Assembly: GCA_964604135.1 (NCBI GenBank)
Contig: CAZRXU010000001.1
Span: 19,319-83,318, forward strand
Direction of reading: 5' to 3'
Length of the DNA stretch: 64,000 nt
Origin: Sabulitectum sp964604135
GTDB lineage: Bacteria; Fermentibacterota; Fermentibacteria; Fermentibacterales; JCC-6
The notes below the pieces were generated by a model. That model had not been told where the DNA came from. It made no database searches and saw nothing but the letters and a program-made list of their open reading frames with translations. A program made the position numbers and the translations under genes. Numbering within the stretch: the stretch's first letter is position 1; each line of letters opens with the position of its first letter. Of the stretch, positions 17,850 to 25,380 are shown one piece after another.

Positions 17850-18514
17850 TCGCTGTTCTGCTTTTTATTGTGTGCTTCTCTCCGCTTGAACTGGAGCTGG
17901 CTGGAAAACTGCCGGAAGCAGGTGCTGCCTGGCAGGAAGACGGCAGCCTGTCAGGGCAGGTCAGGGTGATGGGAAGGCTTGTGGAGGAAGCAATATACGC
18001 AGGTGACGCCAGACGGGCATTTTTGCTGGCCGGTGAGCTGGGAAGCATCTGCAACGACGCAGATATTCAGCAGTTCTGGATGGCAAGGATTGCATGGGCT
18101 TCAGGTCTTCCTGTGTTGGCTGCGGAAGAGCTGAAGCAGATGAACCCGTCGGATCCGTGGCTTCTTCACAGAGCTCTCGGATTGTCCGCATTGTTTACAG
18201 AAAACGGTGAGGTAGCCATACGAGAGCTCACAATGTCTGTTGCCGCGGCTTCCACGGCAAGAAAGGCCTTCTGGAGCGGTATAGATCTGTGTTCCGCTTA
18301 TTTGAATGCTGGAAGGTATTCTGATGCCCTGCAGCTGTCCCGTCTGATAAAAGTTCGTTACCCTGGAGATGCCATGGGCGATGTGATGTACGGGCTGTGC
18401 CTACAGGTTTCAGGGCAGTTCGGAGAGTCTTCAAGAGTATTAAATTCTATAGATATGGATAATCCGGCAGCAGTTTCTCTTGCCCGGAGTATTATGGAAG
18501 GATTTGAGCAGTGA
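17846..18514 (+). CDS. TPR-like repeat exported protein
   Basis: 222 aa from the ATG overlapping the upstream stop. An N-terminal hydrophobic segment (MIAVLLFIVCFSPLE) suggests export. The body consists of helix pairs with TPR-like spacing, for example DLCSAYLNAGRYSDALQLSR and YGLCLQVSGQFGESSRVL. TPR proteins act as scaffolds; no enzyme domain is present. The GTG start of the next gene overlaps its stop. Confidence 0.65.
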   Translation: MIAVLLFIVCFSPLELELAGKLPEAGAAWQEDGSLSGQVRVMGRLVEEAIYAGDARRAFLLAGELGSICNDADIQQFWMARIAWASGLPVLAAEELKQMNPSDPWLLHRALGLSALFTENGEVAIRELTMSVAAASTARKAFWSGIDLCSAYLNAGRYSDALQLSRLIKVRYPGDAMGDVMYGLCLQVSGQFGESSRVLNSIDMDNPAAVSLARSIMEGFEQ

Positions 18515-19404
18515 AATTTATAAGAGATCTCTTTGGTAAACGAAGAGTAACCAGGGTTTCTTCCAACTGGAGCGATTTCAATTTCCCGTCTGATGTTACG
18601 GAACCAGAAGCCGTTGGAGTGTTTTCTTCTTCAGATATTTCCTCTGCGTGGTCGGCTGTTTACATGGCCAGTGTACTTCAGAATGTGTATCCCTCTATTC
18701 CGGTTCACTTTGTGACTCACAGCAGTGTGGCCGAGCTCGCCGGATTCCTGCCGGTAACACCGCAGATGCACATATATACCGGTGACCCTGGATCAGTTGA
18801 TCCCGAGATTCCAGAGGGTGTTCTTATGTTTTCTCCTCAGCCTGAAGACAGTTTGCTGCGTTTTGTGGAAAAAGCATCTCCTCTTGCGTGTGTTTCAACA
18901 CAAAAAAACCCGGCTGTGAATATAATTGTTAAAATAGGATCTGATACTGTGTTACCGCATAGCATCTACGAACTGATGAAGGTTCTCAAAATGGAAGCAG
19001 ATACAGCGTGGAAACCGGTAGTGCCGGGTGTTCTGGCCGAGAAGGCTTCCTCTGTTCTGTCCCCTGTGTCTCACCGCACACTGCCGTACATTCTGGCCAC
19101 TGAAGCTGCAGCAAATGTACTGGAGAAAAAACGGGCAGAAGTTCCACTTAAGATTGTTCTTGTAGACGGAAAGACTACTGTTATTCCACCGGAGACAAGT
19201 GTCGGTCTGCTGGCGGCAATGGTTGCCGGTGCTTCCGCTATGGTCACAACGGATCGGAATCTGTGGATACATGCAAGAGCTCTGGGAATACCGGTGATAG
19301 GGCTGGACAGAAAGGGAGTATTCAGCGGATGGGGAGGCGAGCCTGCACCAGGAGACACAATGTTTCTGGAGCAGTGGGCAACCCTTATCAGAGTTGGCTG
19401 GTAA
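18511..19404 (+). CDS. GT9-like (heptosyltransferase-fold) protein, divergent
   Basis: 297 aa, GTG start. The sequence as a whole is not obviously a known enzyme, but the C-terminal part (SVGLLAAMVAGASAMVTTD then WIHARALGIPVIGLDRKG) has the shape of the GT9 donor-site region, where the usual pattern is a DTGPMHLA-like stretch followed by a conserved Ala-Leu-Gly-x-Pro turn. The usual Gly and His of that motif are changed, so activity is doubtful. The gene is packed with the TPR gene upstream and a cytidylyltransferase six bases downstream, in an envelope-glycan setting. Confidence 0.5.
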   Translation: MKFIRDLFGKRRVTRVSSNWSDFNFPSDVTEPEAVGVFSSSDISSAWSAVYMASVLQNVYPSIPVHFVTHSSVAELAGFLPVTPQMHIYTGDPGSVDPEIPEGVLMFSPQPEDSLLRFVEKASPLACVSTQKNPAVNIIVKIGSDTVLPHSIYELMKVLKMEADTAWKPVVPGVLAEKASSVLSPVSHRTLPYILATEAAANVLEKKRAEVPLKIVLVDGKTTVIPPETSVGLLAAMVAGASAMVTTDRNLWIHARALGIPVIGLDRKGVFSGWGGEPAPGDTMFLEQWATLIRVGW

Positions 19405-19409
19405 CTTCG

Positions 19410-19811
19410 ATGAAAAAGGTAATTACATACGGAACATTCGACCTGTTTCACATAGGTCATCTTAACATGTTGAAACGGGCAAAAGCTCTGGGTGACTACC
19501 TTGTGGTGGCTGTTTCCACAGATGAATTCAACACCGGAAAACACAAACAGTGTGTTTATCCATACTCTCACAGAGCGCAGATAGTTGAAGCTATTCGTTG
19601 CGTGGACGAGGTGATACCGGAGAACAGCTGGGAGCAGAAAATTGATGATGTCAGGAAACACTCCATAGGTATTTTTGTTATAGGGGAAGACTGGGCAGGA
19701 AAATTTGATTTTCTTAAGGAATACTGCGAAGTAGTTTACCTGCCCAGAACGAAGAGCATTTCAACAACATCCATCAGGAACACGGTAAAGAACGGTAAAA
19801 CGATTATCTGA
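19410..19811 (+). CDS. tagD: Glycerol-3-phosphate cytidylyltransferase-like protein (TagD/Gct family)
   Basis: 133 aa from the ATG six bases after the preceding stop. It forms CDP-glycerol (or a related CDP-polyol) from CTP. The nucleotidyltransferase motif TFDLFHIGHL is at residues 9-18 (HIGH at 14-17) and the second substrate motif RTKSISTTSI near the C terminus. The next gene is a CDP-glycerol glycerophosphotransferase family protein, overlapping by one base, which supports the product assignment. Closely related enzymes that use other polyol phosphates cannot be excluded. Confidence 0.9.
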   Translation: MKKVITYGTFDLFHIGHLNMLKRAKALGDYLVVAVSTDEFNTGKHKQCVYPYSHRAQIVEAIRCVDEVIPENSWEQKIDDVRKHSIGIFVIGEDWAGKFDFLKEYCEVVYLPRTKSISTTSIRNTVKNGKTII

Positions 19812-20851
19812 TGAAACTGCTGTTCTACATTTCAAAACTCTACTCTGTTCCAGTTGTGCAGCCTCTGGTGAACGAGGCAAAGAGCAGAGAGGTGGAAGTC
19901 GCATTTTTCGTCAGTTCAAAGGTAAAGAAAGACCTTCCCCATGAAATATCGGATCTTCCGGTATTTACAAACTTGAACAGTACCAAAGCTTTCAAGCCCA
20001 ACTTTGTTTTGTGCCCGGGCAATTTCGTGGATTTCCGCTTGTCGGGAATAAAAGTTGAGCTTTTTCACGGCATTGGAGTAGAGAAGCCTTCACACTACAA
20101 AATCAGGCACTTTTTCGATATGTACCTTACCTCAGGGCCGGTTGTGACCGAAAGGTTTGCACAGATGCAGAACAGGTACAGATACTTCAGAACTGTGGAA
20201 ACCGGGTGGCCGAAGATAGATCATATTCTTAAATACAACACCACAGACCTTAAAAAGAAGTACGATATACCTGCAGGCAAAAAGGTTATTCTTTATGCTC
20301 CCACGCACAGCAGAACCATGGAGTCTGCGACTCTGCTTCTTCCTGAGATTGAAAAAACCATGGAGCCGGATGAGATATGGCTGTGCAAGCCACACGAATT
20401 CATGAGCAGATCTCTTGTAAACGGAATTGCAGACAAACAGCAGTTTCGCCTGATCACCGATTACGATATTACCCCATATCTTCATCTGGCAGATATGATG
20501 GTTTCTGACACTTCTTCTGTGGTCTACGAATTCATGGTTCTGGACAAGCCGGTTGTAACCTTCAGAACACTGGCAAGAAAAGACAAAGGTATCAACATAC
20601 AGGAGCCCCGGGAGCTGAGGGCTGCACTGGACCGATCCTTTCTGAATCCTGATGAGTTCTCGAGCAACCGGAAGCGTCATCTTGATGAGGTAAATCCCAG
20701 ATTAGACGGAAACATATCAAAGAACATCATTGATCTTCTTTCCACAGTAGACCCTGAGGAACCAGTGGGAACGAGGCGGAAACCGCTGAATCTGTACCGG
20801 AAACTTCAGATTATCTATCACAGCCATTTCCGTAAGGGATATATGCGTTAA
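19811..20851 (+). CDS. CDP-glycerol glycerophosphotransferase family protein 1
   Basis: 346 aa, no N-terminal membrane helix. It is a TagB/TagF-type GT-B enzyme (Glyphos_transf family): VILYAPTHS, CKPHEF and the donor-site block MVSDTSSVVYEF are all present. Such enzymes transfer glycerol-phosphate or another polyol-phosphate from the CDP donor onto a lipid-linked or oligosaccharide acceptor. It follows the TagD-like gene directly. Three more family members occur at 28.2-31.6 kb. In this LPS-bearing organism the product is more likely a phosphopolyol modification of LPS or capsule than wall teichoic acid. Confidence 0.9.
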   Translation: MKLLFYISKLYSVPVVQPLVNEAKSREVEVAFFVSSKVKKDLPHEISDLPVFTNLNSTKAFKPNFVLCPGNFVDFRLSGIKVELFHGIGVEKPSHYKIRHFFDMYLTSGPVVTERFAQMQNRYRYFRTVETGWPKIDHILKYNTTDLKKKYDIPAGKKVILYAPTHSRTMESATLLLPEIEKTMEPDEIWLCKPHEFMSRSLVNGIADKQQFRLITDYDITPYLHLADMMVSDTSSVVYEFMVLDKPVVTFRTLARKDKGINIQEPRELRAALDRSFLNPDEFSSNRKRHLDEVNPRLDGNISKNIIDLLSTVDPEEPVGTRRKPLNLYRKLQIIYHSHFRKGYMR

Positions 20852-20965
20852 ATATTTGTAATATGAGCTGGAACAAACGAACGCTGTCGATGCTATTACC
20901 TCAGGTGTTACCTATACGCCATATCAAGAGTAACAGTGGATTCAAACCGCCTGGCTGGAGGAAAA

Positions 20966-21496
20966 ATGAAGAGAGCGTCAACAGCGATAGTAGCAGTACT
21001 GGTACAAGTGTTTCTGATCCTGACCGCCTGTGGTAATGACACAACAGGGATAACGCCTCCGCATAACCCTATGGATGAAGGCCAGGAAGCTATCGATAAC
21101 TACGTGCACGCCTACAACACCTTGGATGCTGACCTTCTTACAGTAACTCTGGACAGTGGATTCCTGCACCATCTGCTGGAGGAGAACTGGGCTGACTACA
21201 ACGGAGACGGAGAAATTGACAACACCTGGGGCTACAGCCTGGAACTCTCATTTGCAGAGGGGTACTTCTCCGCATAATACGATTGCTGCGAATTTTCTTT
21301 AGCAGGAGAGGAGCAGTATATCTGGCCCGATGACCAATCCGGGGAATCAATTGCATATCCCAGAAGCTATGTGCTGAAATTCTACAACACCGGCCAATCA
21401 GGGGTTACAGAAACAGGAAGCTTTATTCTTGTCTGCAAACCTGACAGCTCCGGAATCTGGCACCTCACACACCTGATCGATCAGGATTCCCTGTAG
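20966..21496 (+). pseudogene. Lipoprotein gene interrupted by an in-frame stop
   Basis: The frame starts at an ATG with GGAGGA upstream and encodes a lipoprotein signal with Cys22 in ILTAC. After 103 codons it meets a TAA at 21275-21277, but the same frame then continues for 72 sense codons to a TAG, with protein-like content (YVLKFYNTGQSGV, GSFILVCKPDSSGIWHL). The two halves read as one protein of about 175 residues with an NTF2-like feel (EAIDNYVHAYNTLDADLL). A single nonsense mutation, a sequencing error or stop-codon recoding would all explain it. No function is known. Confidence 0.7.
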
Positions 21497-21532
21497 AGCA
21501 GAGGGGCGTGTTCATTAGAACAATTATGTCCC

Positions 21533-21551
21533 TCCCCGGCTTTCCCGGGGG
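21533..21551 (+). terminator. GC-rich hairpin after the interrupted lipoprotein gene
   Basis: CCCCGG-CTTTC-CCGGGG forms a six-base stem, with a possible extra T-G pair, about 40 bases after the TAG stop of the lipoprotein frame. There is no T-run behind it, so it may be a terminator of the hairpin-only type or an mRNA stabiliser. Confidence 0.4.
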
Positions 21552-21588
21552 ACCGAAATAGTTCGATAACTCCGGGATTGATGTGAAT

Positions 21589-21629
21589 ACTCCCTTTCAA
21601 GAACCGCTCGTTGCGGGCTGAAAGGGAGT
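21589..21629. repeat. Perfect 11-base inverted repeat with inner stem
   Basis: Arms ACTCCCTTTCA (21589-21599) and TGAAAGGGAGT (21619-21629) are perfectly complementary, and the 19-base loop holds a second small stem CCGC/GCGG. It lies in the gene-free stretch between the interrupted lipoprotein and the YscW-like gene. It could be a transcription barrier between convergent units or a structured RNA end. No T-run follows on either strand. Confidence 0.5.
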
Positions 21630-21681
21630 GACCGTGCAAGTTACAAAGTGTTTAAACATTCGGTTACTTTGGTAAATGAAT

Positions 21682-21697
21682 GCCGCCTTCAGGCGGC
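21682..21697. repeat. Perfect GCCGCC/GGCGGC hairpin
   Basis: GCCGCC-TTCA-GGCGGC is a perfect six-base stem with a four-base loop. It sits directly beside the leftward terminator hairpin and the two share the A/T stretch between them. Confidence 0.45.
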
Positions 21698-21722
21698 TCA
21701 AAAAATTGCCGCTTTGAGCGGT
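21698..21722 (-). terminator. Rho-independent terminator for the leftward rSAM/astacin island
   Basis: Read on the minus strand, CCGCT-CAA-AGCGG forms a hairpin followed by AATTTTTTGAG, a six-T tract. It is placed about 100 bases after the end of the YscW-like gene, the last leftward gene of the island. Confidence 0.6.
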
Positions 21723-21824
21723 TCTCATTTCTACAAACCTCCAGCTCTGTTTCGGGGGGTGACCTCCCACCAGATTAGGACAGTTTCATTTGCTGATGAT
21801 TATCTCTTGTGACAATATTGCGAG

Positions 21825-22169
21825 TTATTGAATCAATTGCAATTCCACGACTATTTCCGTATAGGGGGAATCAGTCTTAACAGGAAAGGCCTGTACTGTA
21901 ATAAAATCTCCTGATTGAATTCGCTCTGATCCGGAGATTGAGAGGTGAGCCCAAACATTGAGATGCCGACCTGCAGGATAATTACTGGGTACTTCAAGCA
22001 AATCTGTTACTACAGTGATTCCTGTTTTATCAGCAACGGAAAGCAAATGAGAGCAAACGGTAATTGAGGGTGCATCAAGCAGAGATACATCCCGAATTTC
22101 CACTCGACACATAGCTGTTGCTGGTAGCATAACCTGATTGCGCAGCAAAACTTTAACTTCGACTTTCAT
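21825..22169 (-). CDS. YscW/YbaY-like domain protein
   Basis: 114 aa. The pattern LPATAMCRVEIRDVSLLDAPS followed by a beta-rich segment with AGRHLNVWAHLSISG matches the YscW/YbaY (type III secretion lipoprotein chaperone-like) beta-sandwich domain. Known members are usually lipoproteins, but this one starts MKVEVKVLLRN with no signal peptide, so it would remain in the cytoplasm unless the start is wrong. It is the last gene of the leftward island, downstream of the radical SAM gene, and its ATG overlaps the stop of a 39-codon Cys-rich frame. Its role in the island is unknown. Confidence 0.65.
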   Translation of the reverse strand: MKVEVKVLLRNQVMLPATAMCRVEIRDVSLLDAPSITVCSHLLSVADKTGITVVTDLLEVPSNYPAGRHLNVWAHLSISGSERIQSGDFITVQAFPVKTDSPYTEIVVELQLIQ

Positions 22170-22285
22170 ATTATCAGCCTTTCAGTTGAGCAAAGATATC
22201 TTCTTTTACCAGAAGCCTTGCAAAAAATACAACACAGGCATTTGACATCACACGAGCGGCTGCAAAACACGCTGATTCTAGTCAA
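22166..22285 (-). CDS. Putative 39-aa Cys-rich small protein
   Basis: A TTG-initiated frame of 39 codons between the radical SAM gene and the YscW-like gene, with seven cysteines (FCSRSCDVKCLCCIFC, then one more in YLCSTE). Its TGA overlaps the ATG of the YscW-like gene as ATGA, the same coupling used throughout this genome. A GGAGAGG lies 13 bases before the TTG, which is far, and a GTG five codons later has no ribosome site. It may be a genuine small Cys-rich peptide, possibly a substrate of the neighbouring maturase, or a chance frame. Confidence 0.28.
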   Translation of the reverse strand: MTRISVFCSRSCDVKCLCCIFCKASGKRRYLCSTERLII

Positions 22286-22352
22286 CAGCGCTGCTATTCC
22301 TCTCCGATCGACATGCTTTCCATCTCGTCCGTGAGGTGCTGCTGCTCAATGT

Positions 22353-23672
22353 CTATTCACTGTCAAGCTCCAAATGTACATTTTCGTTCTCAGTTACCAG
22401 CCAGCAGTGTCGATTCGAATGGAACAGTGTTTTTTTGGCAAAATTTGCTGCCTTGCATCCACCACGGCAGACAGGTAACCACTCGCATTGCCTGCAGTAT
22501 CCACTAATATCACTGATTTGCAGACTGCGAAAGTAATTGAGGAATCTGGAGTATTTCCAGATATAACTAAATTTCTGGTTTTTTACACTGTCTGCAGTTA
22601 CGCCTTCGAAGTAGTGGCAGGGAAGCACCTCACCAATTGGGGTAACCGTACAATAGTTAAGTGCACCCCCGCATTCACTCGGTTGTGTTTGGTCAATTCT
22701 GTAGTGGGGTGGCTCAGAGAATGTATGCTCAAATTCAAGGGCTGCAATCTCAAAGGGCCAATTGCCCCTCTGCTGCAGCAGGTATGTGTATACTTCTTTT
22801 ACTCTTTCAGGGGGAAGCTCCAGTGTGCTGTTACTCTTACCGCGTCCGTTGGGAATAAACGGAATCAGTCTGAATCTCTTTGCTCCAAGCCGTTGAACCA
22901 GTTTCAGCATATTCGGAATATCATCAACATTATGCATCGAGATTAGAGTTCCTATAGTAATCTCATGTCCTGTTCTGACCAGTATTTCAATACCCCTAAT
23001 CGCTTGATTAAAAGCTATTTCGCTGCCTCTGACTCTTGAATAAATCTCAGAAGTGGATCCATCCAGACTAACCTGGATATTTGCCTGAAGTATTTTCAGC
23101 TCATCTGCAATTACTGGTGTGATGAGAGTACCGTTTGTAGCGAGGCTTATGGCCAGATTATTCCTCCTTGCTGCATAGGCAAGCTGGAAAAAATCTTTGC
23201 GAATAAGAGGCTCGCCTCCGCTGAAGGTGATTTCGCGCACTCGCATGTCTCTCCACTCGTTCAGTAGAGCAAGCCCCTCCTGAGTTGACAATTCATTCTC
23301 ATGCTTTTTCTCAGCAGAAACAACGCAGTGAAGGCACCTCAAATTACACTCATTTGTTATTTCCCAGAAGATTGAGTCAGGAGGAGGGGCATCAAACCAG
23401 CGCATCTTTTCTTTTTTTATCCAGAGAAGCCCACTGCTTTCAAAATCATTAACGAAGCTTATTGTACGGGTTCTTATCTCATCCTCAGATGACATAAAGA
23501 GATTACATAGTTTAGCTATGATCTCTTCAAGAGACCTGCTGCCGTTGCTCAATTTAAGCAGACATGCTGCAGCCGCATTTATTTCAATATTTTCTTCACT
23601 GTAGGGCGATAGGATTCTAACTTGTTCATCTCTCCCGTGAATCATCTTGAATGGAAAGAAGGGGTAGCACAT
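22353..23672 (-). CDS. Radical SAM/SPASM maturase with fused PqqD-like domain
   Basis: 439 aa from the ATG with GGAGG six bases upstream; a GTG 21 bases earlier lacks a ribosome site. Residues about 20-90 look like a PqqD-type winged helix (IEINAAAACLLKLSNGSRSL), the RiPP recognition element. The radical SAM CxxxCxxC is Cys109, 113 and 116. A complete SPASM domain follows: Cys334, Gly347, Cys352, then Cys393, 396, 402, 406 and 423, enough for two more [4Fe-4S] clusters. Family members include PqqE and sactipeptide or cyclophane maturases that crosslink ribosomal peptides. It lies downstream of the astacin gene in the same direction. The substrate is not established. Confidence 0.9.
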   Translation of the reverse strand: MCYPFFPFKMIHGRDEQVRILSPYSEENIEINAAAACLLKLSNGSRSLEEIIAKLCNLFMSSEDEIRTRTISFVNDFESSGLLWIKKEKMRWFDAPPPDSIFWEITNECNLRCLHCVVSAEKKHENELSTQEGLALLNEWRDMRVREITFSGGEPLIRKDFFQLAYAARRNNLAISLATNGTLITPVIADELKILQANIQVSLDGSTSEIYSRVRGSEIAFNQAIRGIEILVRTGHEITIGTLISMHNVDDIPNMLKLVQRLGAKRFRLIPFIPNGRGKSNSTLELPPERVKEVYTYLLQQRGNWPFEIAALEFEHTFSEPPHYRIDQTQPSECGGALNYCTVTPIGEVLPCHYFEGVTADSVKNQKFSYIWKYSRFLNYFRSLQISDISGYCRQCEWLPVCRGGCKAANFAKKTLFHSNRHCWLVTENENVHLELDSE

Positions 23673-23747
23673 TAAACACCTCCGATAGGGCACTAAAACC
23701 TATATTTACGTGTCTGGATTGATGATGCGAGTATTGTCGGGGAAACG

Positions 23748-23785
23748 GAGATTGTATCCCAGCAGAATTACAGGGATACAATCTC
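23748..23785. repeat. Perfect 13-base inverted repeat between protease and rSAM genes
   Basis: Arms GAGATTGTATCCC and GGGATACAATCTC are perfectly complementary with a 12-base loop. On the minus-strand transcript this gives a stable stem-loop 90 bases after the protease stop and about 75 bases before the rSAM start. There is no T-run, so it may stabilise or process the mRNA and set unequal levels of the two proteins, or be a regulator site. Confidence 0.6.
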
Positions 23786-23873
23786 TGAATCACTACAAGA
23801 GAGGAAGCTTGTTCAGGATGCTTCAACAGGCAGATTGCTCAGCTGCATGACTGAAGATCAGAAAACAGTCTTC

Positions 23874-25340
23874 TTATCTTGGATTGAAACCTCCATATCT
23901 ACGGGTTCCCTCGCATCCGCAATCCTCATTTGGATCGGCAAACTCGGTTGCTCTCCAGTTTGGATTGTAACCGTATCCCATGGGTGCAGGAGGAGCATAT
24001 CCGTAGTCCATCGGAGCAGGAGGGGCATACCCGTAGCCCATGGGTGCAGGAGGGGCATACCCGTAGCCCATGGGTGCAGGAGGAGCATATCCGTAGCCCA
24101 TGGGTGCAGGAGGGGCATACCCGTAGCCCATGGGAGCAGGAGGGGCATATCCGTAGTCCATCGGTGCAGGAGGGGCATATCTGTAGCCATAACCGGGCAT
24201 TCTGGAGCCAGCAAACCTGTGACCTCTACTGAAGTAATTAGGTCGTACCTCAGGATAAACCCGGTGTCTCCATATCTCAGGTTTCATGTACGGTCCAGCC
24301 ATACATCCAACTGTTGGTGCTGCCGCACAGAAAATTGGTGCAGGGGGACATCTGAGCAATGGAGCAGGGGGACATCTGTGTATCGGTGCAGGGTAACATA
24401 TGGGTATCGGTGCAGGGGGACACCTGTGTATCGGTGCTGGGTAACATATGGGTATCGGTGCAGGGGGACACCTGTGTATCGGTGCAGCCATACACTGCAT
24501 CACCGGTCCACCGGGACAAACAAGTTGTGGGGGACAGAAAGTGGCAATTGCGGCGATATCACCTGCACTCAATCCGGTTCTTTGACCAATAACAGCTGTG
24601 GAGTCTGTAGGTGTAATTGTGTCAGTGCCATCAATAGAGAAGGCCGCACGCCCGTAGTGCATAACCGAGCCGTAGTCATATGCTCCGATATCATCACCAT
24701 CGGTGATATGCTGGTTGAAATTGTGTTCTCGTCCGGGAATAATCTTTGCCCAGTTGATTGTGACGAACGCATTTCGATCCTCGCGGCTGTGCTCGTGCCA
24801 CAAACCAAAAGCATGACCTATTTCGTGTATTGTGTTTCCTGTTGAGCACCCACCGGCAAGTGTGATAAACTGCTCACCCCCTTGGCGGCCTACCCAGGAG
24901 CTGCAGCCGTTGCCGGGTCTGAAGGTAACAAAATCGGGGTACTGTGCTGCATTTGCAGCAGTTCTAAGAATAAAGTTAACCTGGGTATTTGCTACCCAAT
25001 GGGAAATAGCATCAGTTACTCGAGTTTGATTTGGAAGAGCGTTGTCAATTGTGTAGGGAATGAGACAGTTTGGCCATCTGTAATTGTCACCGGTGATTGC
25101 AACACCATTAGCAATTTCACCACGCATCTCCTGGCGGCGGATTTCTGTTTTTCGCTCAACCTCCTCGGCAGTGCCGAGAACAATATCTCCTTCGAAGATC
25201 GCAAGTCCGTCAACTACGGTGTATTGAACTTCCTTTGAGTAGAAAGTAGCACCGTCAATGAATGCTGTGAGCACCACATCGGAGCTGTATTGCTCCCCAT
25301 AGTCTTTAACTGTGTTTTTTCCTCTTTTCTTCTCAACCAT
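23874..25340 (-). CDS. Astacin-family (M12A) metalloprotease with two repeat tails
   Basis: 488 aa, ATG after GGGAGGAGAGG. The catalytic domain spans about residues 85-270: zinc motif HEIGHAFGLWHEHSREDRN with His172, Glu173, His176 and His182, and the Met-turn SVMHYG with Met227 and Tyr229. Residues 275-346 are an octapeptide Cys-Pro array; residues about 388-457 are seven copies of YAPPAPM(G/D)YG; the end is DCGCEGTRRYGGFNPR. No signal peptide is seen, odd for an astacin, although the N-terminal region VVDGLAIFEGDIVLGT is common in bacterial members. The adjacent PqqD-rSAM-SPASM gene makes modification of the tail plausible (inference). Confidence 0.9.
   Translation of the reverse strand: MVEKKRGKNTVKDYGEQYSSDVVLTAFIDGATFYSKEVQYTVVDGLAIFEGDIVLGTAEEVERKTEIRRQEMRGEIANGVAITGDNYRWPNCLIPYTIDNALPNQTRVTDAISHWVANTQVNFILRTAANAAQYPDFVTFRPGNGCSSWVGRQGGEQFITLAGGCSTGNTIHEIGHAFGLWHEHSREDRNAFVTINWAKIIPGREHNFNQHITDGDDIGAYDYGSVMHYGRAAFSIDGTDTITPTDSTAVIGQRTGLSAGDIAAIATFCPPQLVCPGGPVMQCMAAPIHRCPPAPIPICYPAPIHRCPPAPIPICYPAPIHRCPPAPLLRCPPAPIFCAAAPTVGCMAGPYMKPEIWRHRVYPEVRPNYFSRGHRFAGSRMPGYGYRYAPPAPMDYGYAPPAPMGYGYAPPAPMGYGYAPPAPMGYGYAPPAPMGYGYAPPAPMDYGYAPPAPMGYGYNPNWRATEFADPNEDCGCEGTRRYGGFNPR
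23971..24180 (-). repeat. Seven tandem 30-bp repeats coding YAPPAPM(G/D)YG
   Basis: Seven head-to-tail 30-base units with only scattered substitutions, all in frame inside the protease gene. Five units encode Gly at the variable position and two, the first and the sixth, encode Asp. Near-identity at the DNA level suggests recent expansion by slippage or unequal recombination. Confidence 0.95.
24303..24518 (-). repeat. Octapeptide Cys-Pro array in the protease tail
   Basis: Cysteines 275, 283, 291, 299, 307, 315, 323 and 331 fall exactly eight residues apart, then two more at 338 and 346. The unit is C(P/Y)PAPI(H/P)(R/I). Part of the region is also a 48-base DNA repeat encoding IHRCPPAPIPICYPAP. 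Confidence 0.92.
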
Positions 25341-25380
25341 TGCCTCTCCTCCCGTTGAAACAGTCTTCGTTTCGTATGGA

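Larger units (their letters stand above)
21497..21824. other. Gene-free convergent intergenic stretch
   Basis: About 330 bases between the rightward interrupted lipoprotein and the leftward YscW-like gene. It holds only four hairpin-type elements listed separately and no reading frame with a ribosome site that I can support. Confidence 0.6.

Noticed and set aside
20852..20965. Possible small RNA or promoter before the interrupted lipoprotein gene
   Set aside because: No hexamer pair with proper spacing and no stable hairpin could be supported by eye.
22286..22352. Short acidic frame (HLTDEMESMSIGEE) after the radical SAM stop
   Set aside because: It lacks a usable start codon, and the SPASM domain is already complete, so a frameshifted C terminus is not needed.
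23971..24180. 30-bp direct repeats that at first suggest a CRISPR array
   Set aside because: The units are head-to-tail without spacers and encode a regular decapeptide in frame with the astacin gene.
24277..24519. Overlapping minus-strand frame through the Cys-Pro repeat
   Set aside because: It is a repeat shadow in another frame (Thr-Asp-Thr-rich); the astacin frame explains the repeat.
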